From Bacillota bacterium (GTDB lineage: Bacteria; Bacillota; Clostridia; Lachnospirales; Lachnospiraceae), in contig JAFAEB010000120.1 in assembly GCA_023424235.1 (NCBI GenBank), positions 1 to 7,079 on the forward strand: a stretch of DNA of 7,079 bases. The letters run 5' to 3'. The position numbers and the translations under genes are program-made. Positions 1 through 6,606 of the stretch are shown here, in pieces. The notes beneath the pieces are model-generated. The model saw only the letters and a list, made by a program, of their open reading frames with translations, was not told where the DNA came from and ran no database searches. Within the stretch, counting starts at the first letter, position 1; every line of letters starts with the position of its first letter.

Positions 1-443
1 AGTACAGCTGGATCAAACTGTGGCTCATCTCCTTCTCTAGCCCCAAGATTTGTTCCATCTGAATAATGTACATAACCATAAAAATTATAATACCCTGCTG
101 GTGTATCCGATACCGCTACCGATACGATGGAACGTTTACTATCTACATAATACATATAATACCTTCCATCCTGTCCCTTTGTAACATCTGGCGCATAAAG
201 ACAGCTATCACGATCTTCGTTATTTTCTACATCCGTAGCCTTTAAAATAACACCTTCGTAACGCCAATCTGAGAGATCATTTGCTGGTGCAGACCAACAT
301 ACATAATCATTTAAACAATACGCATAACCGTTAAAACGGTCATGTGAGCCATACACATAGACTCTATCACCGAAAACATAGGGTTCTCCATCCGGAATAT
401 ACTCCCATGATGGTAAATATGGATTTAGTCCCTGCTTTTTCAT
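1..443 (-). CDS. Glycoside hydrolase family 43 protein, N-terminal part (cut by window edge)
   Basis: The first 147 residues of an intracellular GH43 glycosidase; the gene runs off the left edge. Translation from the ATG at 443 begins MKKQGLNPYLPSWEYIPDGE and continues with the first-blade pattern of the five-bladed GH43 propeller (VFGDRVYVYGSHD at 23-35, YAPDV at 83-87). In GH43 the base is an Asp near the N-terminus and a second Asp tunes the acid. D18 (PDGEP) and D144 (QFDPAV) sit where these are expected; the general-acid Glu would lie beyond the window. There is no signal peptide, so the enzyme should act in the cytoplasm on imported oligosaccharides. GH43 members are usually beta-xylosidases, alpha-L-arabinofuranosidases or arabinanases; the fragment cannot decide which. 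The ribosome-binding site AAAGGAG (451-457) is 7 nt from the ATG. The gene is last in the importer cluster, 138 bp after the binding-protein gene. Confidence 0.9.
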   Translation of the reverse strand, partial: MKKQGLNPYLPSWEYIPDGEPYVFGDRVYVYGSHDRFNGYAYCLNDYVCWSAPANDLSDWRYEGVILKATDVENNEDRDSCLYAPDVTKGQDGRYYMYYVDSKRSIVSVAVSDTPAGYYNFYGYVHYSDGTNLGAREGDEPQFDPAV

Positions 444-465
444 TCTTCTTCTCCTTTGCTGTACA

Positions 466-482
466 AATTTGCTATGCAAATT
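466..482. repeat. Inverted repeat in the GH43 leader
   Basis: AATTTGC (466-472) and GCAAATT (476-482) are perfect 7-bp arms around TAT, just upstream of the GH43 ribosome-binding site (451-457). The left arm overlaps TGTACAAAT (460-468), which also occurs in the importer-operon leader. It could be an operator or a small RNA hairpin; the sequence alone does not decide. Confidence 0.4.
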
Positions 483-512
483 ATTCCTATTATGTCTATT
501 TTTTTATTAAGA

Positions 513-543
513 TAAGAGGGTGCCATACGAATGCACCCCCTTA
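513..543 (-). promoter_or_regulatory. Stem-loop between binding-protein gene and GH43 gene
   Basis: An 11-bp stem (513-523 with 533-543) closes a 9-nt loop, with a GC-rich core (GGGGTGC/GCACCC). Read as minus-strand RNA every position pairs, including one G-U; read as plus-strand RNA the same position is an A-C mismatch. This fits a structure formed by the minus-strand operon transcript. The stem is followed by TCTTAATAAAA, not a run of Us, so it is a poor intrinsic terminator. More likely it protects the 3' end of the upstream importer mRNA, or partly attenuates transcription, so that the binding protein is made in excess over GH43. It begins about 40 bp after the binding-protein stop codon. 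Confidence 0.6.
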
Positions 544-544
544 G

Positions 545-574
545 TTTATAAGTTAACTAATGTATAAGACTCAA
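545..574 (-). promoter_or_regulatory. Possible weak promoter for the GH43 gene
   Basis: On the minus strand TTGAGT (569-574) lies 18 bp from TATAAA (545-550). The -10 is near consensus but the -35 matches only four of six positions, and such pairs are common by chance in AT-rich DNA. If real, it would start transcription at or just before the 513-543 stem-loop, giving GH43 its own transcript. Confidence 0.2.
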
Positions 575-581
575 TGTTAGT

Positions 582-2342
582 TTATTTTAGAGCATTTGCT
601 CTTTCATCAACAAGAACTTGGTATTTTTCCATATCGAATTTAACTAAGTCAGACCAGTTAAAGCCGTCTAATTCTTCTTTTAGATTATTCCAAATAGAAT
701 CAAACTCTGCTTGATCTTTCGCAAAAATCATCTTCCAAGAAGCGTCTTTAACTAAGGTACCACAGTTACTTCTTATTAATGCGATATCGGTAGGGTCAGA
801 TTTAAGGTTAACATTAACAAATGGTACAACACTTATTGTGTTTGTCTTCTTTAAATAATCTACTGGATTTTCAGCATTAAAACGTTTGCTCCACTCTTTA
901 ATTGTAGTAGTCTTAGCTTTCTCAACTTCAGCTGGCCAATAAGTAGCTGAGAATGTAGTATTGTTCTTCTTATTTGTAGCGATACCTGCTACCATCCATT
1001 GATTCATTTGAAGCATACCATCTGCATATAAACCACCACCAAATTCTTCTGGTACTGGTGAGTTATCCATAAGTGCAGTTTCTCCTGCTTTCGTTCTAAC
1101 ATAACCATTACCGTCTGCTGCATCTTCATAAGTAAATCCATAGATACCACCATGAATTGTTTCTAAACCATCTGGACTTGACATCCAGTCTAATATCATC
1201 ATTGCTCTTTCCTTCTTAGCAGGATCATTTGTACCGATTGCAAACGCTCTACCGCTACCAAAGTAAGGATCTGATGGTTGGTAAATAGACATATCTGCGA
1301 CTGGTGCTATAATGTAATTTTCGCCATTATTTCCACGATCTGTTGTATTCCAGAAACCTTGTTGCCAGTCATTCCAAATTAAGAATGCACGTTTTGAGTT
1401 AAATTTTGAATTTACGGAATCCCAGTTTTGAGTTCCTGAGTCAGGATCTACAACTCCAGCTTGATTTGCTTCAAAGAAGAATTGTAATATCTTACGATAT
1501 GCACCATTATCATCTACTAATGAAATCATATTACCTTTTGCATCCAAAAGGATAGAACCATTAACTTCTTGGCCATACCATTTAGTAAGCTGATTCGCAT
1601 TTTCAATGGATGTACCATCCCAATCAGGCCATAAAGTAATACCATAACTTGGATCACCAGCTGCATTTGTAGGATGTTTATCTTGCATTGCACGAAGAGT
1701 CTTAACTAAGTCAGAAAGGTTCTTCATTTCAGGTGCACCAACTTCAGCATAGTAATCCCAAGGAAGTGTTGGAGCTGTTCCAGGAATTGTAGGAGTAAAT
1801 GTTGTAGGACTAGTATTTGTCATTTCAGTAGGCCATGCGTAATAAGAACCTTCATTTACACCTTCTAGAGAAGAGTTATAATAGTCAAGTTGGGTCTTAA
1901 AGTCCTCATAAGATGTCATTTTCTTCATTTCTTCTGTAATATCAAAAATAAGACCGGATTTGATACAAGCTTGAATATCAGCATTATCAAGTATAACAAT
2001 ATCACCTAAAAATCCTGCTGCAGAACGAGCTGCAAAGATATCGCCACCTGCTACTTGTGGAGCAATGATATTAAGTGTTACGTTAAACTTCTCTTTTAAC
2101 AATTTAGCTGTCCAACCTGGTTGTTCACCTTGAAAGTTTGCTGGTTGTGAATAAACTTCAATCGTCATAGGTTCTAAGCCAGTTTGTGTAGATGGTGTAT
2201 CTTTGCCACCTGAATTGCTACTGCTGCTATTATTACTATTAGTGTTATTGCTATTTTCTGTCTTTTTACCACATCCACTAACAGCCAAAGCAAATACAAG
2301 AATAATAGCAATGATAAAACTAAGTTGCTTTTTAAATCTCAT
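582..2342 (-). CDS. Lipoprotein extracellular solute-binding protein of an oligosaccharide ABC importer (LplA-like)
   Basis: A 586-residue surface lipoprotein that would capture an oligosaccharide and deliver it to the permeases encoded just upstream. Residues 1-23 form a signal peptide (basic MRFKKQ, hydrophobic 8-21) ending in the lipobox VSGC, with C24 as the lipidated cysteine. Residues 29-49 are a Ser/Asn-rich flexible linker. The remainder resembles the large family-1 (CUT1) binding proteins found beside LplB/LplC permeases; at over 550 residues it is longer than the typical 400-450-residue maltose-type proteins, as is usual for this subgroup. The many Trp and Tyr residues would suit a sugar-binding cleft. 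The ATG at 2342 follows AGGAGG (2349-2354) at 6 nt. The gene is third in the operon, after an 89-bp gap in which I find no convincing promoter or terminator. The ligand cannot be read from sequence; the GH43 neighbour suggests arabino- or xylo-oligosaccharides. Confidence 0.9.
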   Translation of the reverse strand: MRFKKQLSFIIAIILVFALAVSGCGKKTENSNNTNSNNSSSSNSGGKDTPSTQTGLEPMTIEVYSQPANFQGEQPGWTAKLLKEKFNVTLNIIAPQVAGGDIFAARSAAGFLGDIVILDNADIQACIKSGLIFDITEEMKKMTSYEDFKTQLDYYNSSLEGVNEGSYYAWPTEMTNTSPTTFTPTIPGTAPTLPWDYYAEVGAPEMKNLSDLVKTLRAMQDKHPTNAAGDPSYGITLWPDWDGTSIENANQLTKWYGQEVNGSILLDAKGNMISLVDDNGAYRKILQFFFEANQAGVVDPDSGTQNWDSVNSKFNSKRAFLIWNDWQQGFWNTTDRGNNGENYIIAPVADMSIYQPSDPYFGSGRAFAIGTNDPAKKERAMMILDWMSSPDGLETIHGGIYGFTYEDAADGNGYVRTKAGETALMDNSPVPEEFGGGLYADGMLQMNQWMVAGIATNKKNNTTFSATYWPAEVEKAKTTTIKEWSKRFNAENPVDYLKKTNTISVVPFVNVNLKSDPTDIALIRSNCGTLVKDASWKMIFAKDQAEFDSIWNNLKEELDGFNWSDLVKFDMEKYQVLVDERANALK

Positions 2343-2431
2343 AATCTTCCTCCTCTTAAAATGAAATTAATATGTTTCATATATTCTGATTCCTTATGAG
2401 GGATACCATTCCTTAAATAAAAAGCCTATAC

Positions 2432-3364
2432 TTACCCCTTTACAGCTCCAATCATAATTCCTTTTACAAAGAATCGTTGAAATAATGGATAAACTAACAA
2501 TATAGGAAGTGCTACGATAATTGTAACCGTCATTCTTATTGAAGTTTGAGTCTGTGTATTTGCGACCATTGCTTCTGCGCTACCTGCAGTAGCATTAATA
2601 ATTGCAGATAGTGATTGGGATGATTGCAAGTATCGATATAAAATAAATTGTAGTGTATAATATTTTTCTTGTGTCATAAGAAGTAATGTATCTTGAAAGG
2701 CATTCCACTGACCTACTGCAGCAAAAATTGCGATTGTAGCAAGGATGGGTTTCGATATCGGTAGGATAATTCGAAAAAATATGGTTAAAACTCCTGCTCC
2801 ATCACAGTCTGCAGCTTCTTGTAATTCTCTTGGTAAGGATTCTATATAGGTCTTAGTAAGTATGATATAAAAAGGAGACACGATTGCTGGTAATATATAT
2901 CCTAAAAAATTGTTGGTTAATCCAAGATTCATCATGGTAAGATACCATGGAATGATACCTGCATTAAAATACATGGTAACTACCACAAATCGATACCAAA
3001 ATTTTCTTTTCCACATGGTTTCTCTCGTAAACATATATCCTAGAAAGGCTGCAAAGAATACTGTTAATAATGTTCCTATTACTGTTCTAGAAAGAGATAT
3101 CATAGCTGCTTGACCAAGTCCAGGAATTTTTACTGCATCAATATAATTTTGCAAATGCATTTCTTTCGGAAGCCAAATAATTCCCCCTTTTTCGCTTAAT
3201 TTATTATTACTTATGGTATTAATAAAAATATAGTAAAATGGATATACGCACGCAAAGGCATATAAAGAAAATATTACATAGGTAACTATGTCCAACACAC
3301 GATCGCTTAAGGAGTTACTTTTGATTTTATTACGCTTTTTCGTGTTCTTTTTAAGTTCTTTCAT
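2432..3364 (-). CDS. ABC sugar transporter permease, LplC/MalG type
   Basis: One of two membrane subunits of the CUT1 importer, 310 residues. A basic cytoplasmic N-terminus (1-21) precedes about six membrane spans, the first at roughly 27-49. The cytoplasmic EAA loop, which docks the ATPase, is visible as EAADCDGAG (183-191) followed by IILPISKP (199-206). The C-terminus QRFFVKGIMIGAVKG is the hallmark ending of the LplC/MalG branch. The short stretch NAGIIPWYL (134-142) is also typical of the LplC group. The ATG at 3364 has AAAGGAGG (3375-3382) at 10 nt; this site overlaps the stop codon of the preceding permease gene, so the two are probably translationally coupled. No ATP-binding subunit is encoded nearby. 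Confidence 0.93.
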   Translation of the reverse strand: MKELKKNTKKRNKIKSNSLSDRVLDIVTYVIFSLYAFACVYPFYYIFINTISNNKLSEKGGIIWLPKEMHLQNYIDAVKIPGLGQAAMISLSRTVIGTLLTVFFAAFLGYMFTRETMWKRKFWYRFVVVTMYFNAGIIPWYLTMMNLGLTNNFLGYILPAIVSPFYIILTKTYIESLPRELQEAADCDGAGVLTIFFRIILPISKPILATIAIFAAVGQWNAFQDTLLLMTQEKYYTLQFILYRYLQSSQSLSAIINATAGSAEAMVANTQTQTSIRMTVTIIVALPILLVYPLFQRFFVKGIMIGAVKG

Positions 3365-3380
3365 TTTCTTATCGCCTCCT

Positions 3381-4304
3381 TTATATAATACTTTGTTTTC
3401 TTACTAGTTTAGAAAAGGTGTTTGCGCCAAATAATAGAACCAAGCTTACAATACTCTTTAACATACTAAGAGCAGTTGACACGGAATATACCGGCGGTTT
3501 ACTTTTCGATAAGTTATATACATACAAATCTAATACTTGTATATTTTCTCTGTTCCATGAATTTTGGAATACGAAATATTGCTCCATTCCATTGTTAAGT
3601 AAATTTGATATATTAAGTAATAGTAGTACAAAAAAAGTAGGTAATAAACATGGTATCGTGATATTCCATATTACTTTTATACGATTTGCTCCATCTACCC
3701 TAGCAGCTTCATACATTTCTTCATCGATACTTGATATAGCAGCGATATACATAATAGCTGCCCACCCAAGATTCTTCCATGTAAGCCATAACCACATCTT
3801 AAGCCATATATGATCGTTAGATTTTAAGAAATCGATTGGTCTTTCAATTAAGCCAAGGTCCAGCGCTACCGTATTAAACATACCAGTATTGCTCATTAGT
3901 AGAAATGCAACTGAATACACTAATATCCAACTTATAAAGTTTGGTAAGGTTGTAACTGTTTGGATAAACTTACGAAATCGTACGTACTTAATCTCATTTA
4001 AAAAGATAGCGAAGAACATCGGTAACCACGAAAAGGCAAGAGCAATTCCACTCATAGCAAAGGTATTACGCAGTACCTCCAATGTTTGCTTCACGTAGGA
4101 TTTACTTTGAAACAACACCTTAAACCATTTTAAACCAACAAAGGAATCCCATGAAAACGGTAAGGGTGGTTGATAATCAAAAAAGGAATAAATCCAGCCA
4201 TAAAGTGGATAATATGAGAATAATGCAACCAAAATTATAAAAGGTGTTATAAGTAAAAATTCCTTGTAGCCTTGAGTTTTCTTTTTTTTACTAATCGAAT
4301 TCAT
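3381..4304 (-). CDS. ABC sugar transporter permease, LplB type
   Basis: First gene of the importer operon, 307 residues, forming the channel together with the LplC-type subunit. A lysine-rich start (6-9) is followed by a first span at about 16-33, then the periplasmic-side FFDYQP (41-46) and VGLKWF (56-61) pattern usual in LplB proteins, and about five more spans. The EAA loop reads EAARVDGAN (199-207) with ITIPCLLP (215-222). The ATG at 4304 has AGGAGG (4309-4314) only 4 nt away, slightly tighter than usual. A sigma-A-type promoter lies about 75 bp upstream. The stop codon is 16 bp from the start of the next permease gene. Lpl-type systems import complex carbohydrate oligomers; substrate assignment here rests on context only. 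Confidence 0.93.
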   Translation of the reverse strand: MNSISKKKKTQGYKEFLLITPFIILVALFSYYPLYGWIYSFFDYQPPLPFSWDSFVGLKWFKVLFQSKSYVKQTLEVLRNTFAMSGIALAFSWLPMFFAIFLNEIKYVRFRKFIQTVTTLPNFISWILVYSVAFLLMSNTGMFNTVALDLGLIERPIDFLKSNDHIWLKMWLWLTWKNLGWAAIMYIAAISSIDEEMYEAARVDGANRIKVIWNITIPCLLPTFFVLLLLNISNLLNNGMEQYFVFQNSWNRENIQVLDLYVYNLSKSKPPVYSVSTALSMLKSIVSLVLLFGANTFSKLVRKQSII

Positions 4305-4332
4305 TTTCCCTCCTATGAAGCTTTATTGGTAT

Positions 4333-4344
4333 ATTTGTACAAAT
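4333..4344. promoter_or_regulatory. 12-bp perfect palindrome in the importer leader
   Basis: ATTTGTACAAAT is perfectly self-complementary and lies about 30-40 nt downstream of the expected transcription start, between the promoter and the LplB ribosome-binding site. A roadblock operator is possible. The half TGTACAAAT recurs upstream of the GH43 gene at 460-468. Function is inferred. Confidence 0.4.
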
Positions 4345-4378
4345 GCAAGATGTTTGAATCGATTTCTTTGTAATATTC

Positions 4379-4407
4379 ATTATACGTTTTAGCAGATTTA
4401 GCATCAA
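4379..4407 (-). promoter_or_regulatory. Sigma-A-type promoter of the importer operon
   Basis: On the minus strand the -35 box TTGATG (4402-4407) and a perfect -10 box TATAAT (4379-4384) are separated by exactly 17 bp. Transcription should start near 4372, giving a leader of about 67 nt before the LplB ATG. The promoter lies just downstream of the terminator at 4454-4486, so the operon is a separate unit from the AraC gene. The -35 box matches four of six positions, consistent with a promoter that benefits from an activator. Confidence 0.65.
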
Positions 4408-4453
4408 TGATATATATACTTTAGTTATTGACATATTTTCATGCAATATATAC

Positions 4454-4486
4454 AAAAAAGATGGCTAGTATTAACTGCCATCTTTT
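4454..4486 (-). terminator. Intrinsic terminator after the AraC-family regulator gene
   Basis: The minus-strand RNA forms AAAAGATGGC / GCCATCTTTT (4477-4486 with 4456-4465), extended inward by three more pairs after one bulged base, with a 4-nt loop. Six Us follow (4459 to 4454). It is orientated to stop transcription arriving from the AraC gene, 252 bp after that gene's stop codon and about 47 bp before the importer promoter. Confidence 0.8.
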
Positions 4487-4523
4487 CATTATAACTTTCT
4501 ATTCATTTAAATTTCCAATATAG

Positions 4524-4539
4524 GATTTACATGTAAATC
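4524..4539. repeat. 16-bp perfect palindrome
   Basis: GATTTACATGTAAATC is perfectly self-complementary with no spacer. It lies about 117 bp upstream of the importer -35 box, on the far side of the AraC terminator. It is a candidate binding site for a dimeric regulator; AraC-family proteins more often use direct repeats, so the binder may be a different protein. Confidence 0.5.
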
Positions 4540-4548
4540 TTTTAAGAA

Positions 4549-4562
4549 GTATTATATAATAC
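4549..4562. repeat. 14-bp perfect AT-rich palindrome
   Basis: GTATTATATAATAC is perfectly self-complementary. Its centre is 24 bp from that of the 4524-4539 palindrome. Its AT-rich core makes chance occurrence more likely than for its neighbour. Confidence 0.4.
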
Positions 4563-4738
4563 ATAGACAGTATCTTTTCTTTTACCCCAAAAAAATACTT
4601 CATTATATGTTAATAAAGATTTGACTACCTTCATGTTTCTTATGACTTATTTTAATATATAACTGATTTATATTACATTTATTATCTGCTATACTTTATG
4701 AATTTTATGCATCTATGTAAACACCACATAATAACAGA

Positions 4739-5560
4739 CTACTCATCTGCTTTATTAGCTTCCTTTGAATTAGATACTTTACCATCCAGCTCAGCCTTTA
4801 ATTGATTAGTCCGAAACTTATTTGGTGTTAAACCAGTTACCTGTTTAAATTGTCGGTAGAAATGTTCCGTATTTTTGTAGCCACATAGATTAACAATCTC
4901 ATTAATTGTATAATGATGGTATAAAAGATATTCCTTGGCAAGATTAATACGACTATTAATAACGTCTTCTATACAAGTAACACCAAATGTTTTCTTATAG
5001 ATATTCTCTAAATAACCAATGCTGACATTTAACATTTCAGCCATATCCTTAACCGTCCAATTCTTATTCGAATTACGATAGATTTCTTGCTTTAATTTAT
5101 AAAGTTTTTTATCAAGGGAACTTAATGAACGATTATCATATGACTCCATAAGCTTATTAAACATCACTCTTAGTAAATGATTAATTGATATATCCTTATA
5201 CATACCATTTAAAATATGTTCTGTAGCTAATAATTGAAATACTTTATGACAGTATGAATAATCCTGCACGGGAAACGGAGTACCGGTAGGTAATGGCGCA
5301 TTGGTTACAAAAGTCTCATCTGTGTCAAATCGTATCCAATCATTTACATAATGATTTTCACAAGCTTTATAATATATCTTTTGGAATGGTTTATACAATA
5401 CAGCACAATTTGGTGGATACTTTCGATACTCATTATCCACGTAAAATATTGCTGGGGTTTGCGTTATTATCAATAGCCAACAATCATGCCCTTCTGGAAT
5501 ATCAAACACAAAATTCCCCTTATGCATGGCATCATATTCCACATATCTTATATGGTTCAT
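4739..5560 (-). CDS. AraC-family transcriptional regulator
   Basis: A 273-residue one-component regulator, the likely sugar-responsive controller of the adjacent importer operon. The N-terminal part (about 1-135) looks like the cupin-type AraC sensor domain, with beta-strand-rich segments such as FVFDIPEGHDCWLL (17-30). The C-terminal part carries two helix-turn-helix units: WTVKDMAEMLNVS with its recognition helix (168-190) and YTINEIVNLCGYKN onward (217-240). It then ends in the family signature HFYRQFKQVTGLTPNKFR (233-250) and a charged tail. I start it at the ATG at 5560, which has AAGGGAG 7 nt upstream. An in-frame TTG at 5584 would add eight residues, but the ribosome-binding site would then lie inside the gene. 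A promoter with a perfect -35 box lies upstream, and a strong terminator lies 252 bp beyond the stop. No histidine kinase is present, unlike the YesM/YesN pairs often found beside Lpl importers. Confidence 0.9.
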   Translation of the reverse strand: MNHIRYVEYDAMHKGNFVFDIPEGHDCWLLIITQTPAIFYVDNEYRKYPPNCAVLYKPFQKIYYKACENHYVNDWIRFDTDETFVTNAPLPTGTPFPVQDYSYCHKVFQLLATEHILNGMYKDISINHLLRVMFNKLMESYDNRSLSSLDKKLYKLKQEIYRNSNKNWTVKDMAEMLNVSIGYLENIYKKTFGVTCIEDVINSRINLAKEYLLYHHYTINEIVNLCGYKNTEHFYRQFKQVTGLTPNKFRTNQLKAELDGKVSNSKEANKADE

Positions 5561-5567
5561 AGTTGGT

Positions 5568-5574
5568 CTCCCTT
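5568..5574 (-). promoter_or_regulatory. Ribosome-binding site fixing the AraC start
   Basis: AAGGGAG on the minus strand sits 7 nt before the ATG at 5560. It lies inside the longer frame that begins with TTG at 5584, which argues for the shorter protein. Confidence 0.7.
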
Positions 5575-5667
5575 CTCCAAACAAGTAATTAAGTTTATTC
5601 GTATATTCCTATTGTAATGAAAGCAACTAAAACGTTATTGTAGTTTTTCTAAATTATATTTACTATA

Positions 5668-5696
5668 AGTCTATACACCTATAACCCTATTGTCAA
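5668..5696 (-). promoter_or_regulatory. Promoter of the AraC-family gene
   Basis: Minus-strand TTGACA (5691-5696) is a perfect -35 box, 17 bp from TAGACT (5668-5673), a four-of-six -10 box. The leader to the ATG at 5560 would be about 100 nt. The region between 5585 and 5756 shows no strong terminator, so read-through from the dehydrogenase-like gene could add to expression. Confidence 0.55.
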
Positions 5697-5756
5697 CGAA
5701 GAAAAGAATGAAACATGAATCAAATGCTTATTTATTTCGTAAAATTTTATTGTAAT

Positions 5757-6542
5757 TTAAAATACAATAGGTGAAACAATATTTTGAAGTACTGCTACAA
5801 CGCTCCAAGCAGCAATATTACATGTCCTAGAATAAATATTAAGGTCTGTTCTTACTTCGTCACCAACAATTTCGATTTTATATTCATCACCTCGAAAACC
5901 TGGTACAGCATCGATATTAAGTGTTGTATTATTAGGGCCTGCACTAGCAAGAGCCGTTGCCACTGCTACGTTAAAATGAAATGGTAACATATCAATCGCT
6001 TCTTTTGTTGTTCCTGAAAAAACTTGTTCGGGCTCCTTAATTTCTAGTAATCCTTCACGATATAATGGAGTATAATAAAGTGATGCTGGCCATTTCTTTG
6101 ATGTCATAGTCGCCTTTATTGGGCTCATAAGGGCAGCAGTACGAAGTACATCAAATCCACCAACAGCTCCACTTGCTATATACACTTTTTTATTATTCTC
6201 GGATGCAACCTTTTTAACTCTCTCATATAAAGCTTCATCAGCAAAAGCACCAATAGAAAGTACGACTAAATTAGAACCGCCTTTTAGAATCACTTCACTA
6301 TATTCTCTTATTGCTGCTGGAGAAGCCGCTTCTGCTATATAATCTGGCTCTAACGCTAACAGCTGTGACATACTGGTGCATGGAATACACTTATGACGTC
6401 TTGCAAATTCCTCTGTTCGTTTATGATCCCTTCCCATTGCTGCAACTAGTTCATACTCTGGTAAATAATTATTCTCTATGGCAGATGCAACTATTTCATT
6501 TAAATATCCACAACCTAATAATGCTAACTTTAATTTTTTCAT
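5757..6542 (-). CDS. L-aspartate dehydrogenase-family (DUF108/NadX-like) protein with altered motifs
   Basis: A 261-residue cytoplasmic protein of the aspartate/homoserine dehydrogenase-like superfamily. A Rossmann nucleotide-binding start (LALLGCGYLN, 6-15) is followed by the family hallmarks EAASPAAIREYSEVILKGG (71-89), VLSIGAFAD (94-102), and SGAVGGFDVLRTAAL (124-138). True L-aspartate dehydrogenases convert aspartate to iminoaspartate with NAD(P) and can feed NAD synthesis. Several motifs differ here: the third glycine of GxGxxG is N15, and the usual C-terminal N-P-K-T-S segment is replaced by YSRTCN (237-242). By eye, the catalytic His region (N-x-H-E in the family) aligns with GDE at 218-220. 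The substrate may therefore be different. The ATG at 6542 follows TAGGAG (6552-6557) at about 9 nt. The gene has its own likely promoter; no quinolinate synthase or other NAD gene is adjacent. Confidence 0.8.
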   Translation of the reverse strand: MKKLKLALLGCGYLNEIVASAIENNYLPEYELVAAMGRDHKRTEEFARRHKCIPCTSMSQLLALEPDYIAEAASPAAIREYSEVILKGGSNLVVLSIGAFADEALYERVKKVASENNKKVYIASGAVGGFDVLRTAALMSPIKATMTSKKWPASLYYTPLYREGLLEIKEPEQVFSGTTKEAIDMLPFHFNVAVATALASAGPNNTTLNIDAVPGFRGDEYKIEIVGDEVRTDLNIYSRTCNIAAWSVVAVLQNIVSPIVF

Positions 6543-6577
6543 AATGTAAATCTCCTATCGATAAATATTTTATAGTA

Positions 6578-6606
6578 ATTATATATGCTTTCTCTTCTAC
6601 TGAAAA
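6578..6606 (-). promoter_or_regulatory. Likely promoter of the aspartate-dehydrogenase-like gene
   Basis: A perfect minus-strand -10 box TATAAT (6578-6583) is 17 bp from TTTTCA (6601-6606), a four-of-six -35 box. The -35 box overlaps the T-run of the preceding terminator. Because that terminator separates the gene from the MATE gene, a promoter in this short interval is expected. The leader would be about 30 nt. Confidence 0.5.

Larger units (their letters stand above)
4487..4738. other. Long AT-rich intergenic stretch between AraC stop and its terminator
   Basis: No open reading frame with a plausible ribosome-binding site is seen here. It holds two perfect palindromes (listed separately). 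A weak minus-strand promoter-like pair, TTTACA (4716-4721) and TAAAGT (4693-4698) at 17 bp spacing, could drive a short RNA ending at the 4454-4486 terminator. Otherwise this is an unusually long 3' untranslated region of the AraC gene. Confidence 0.4.

Noticed and set aside
2361..2380. ATGAAA/TTTCAT inverted repeat before the binding-protein gene
   Set aside because: Only 6 bp with an 8-nt loop in AT-rich DNA; expected by chance.
3418..3813. 131-residue plus-strand open frame
   Set aside because: Lies wholly antisense to the LplB-type permease gene, has no ribosome-binding site and no recognisable motif. The shorter plus-strand frames at 344, 2910, 3889, 5293, 5784 and 6311 are rejected for the same reasons.
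4384..4398. Catabolite-repression (cre) site in the importer promoter
   Set aside because: The AAAACGT core resembles part of a cre site, but the outer TG...CA bases are absent.
5561..5584. TTG start for the AraC gene
   Set aside because: The ribosome-binding site AAGGGAG falls inside this extension and is well spaced from the ATG at 5560.
5748..5769. TATTGTA/TACAATA inverted repeat as a terminator
   Set aside because: It overlaps the stop codon of the dehydrogenase-like gene, is wholly weak AT/TG pairing and is followed by AAAATTTTA, not a U-run.
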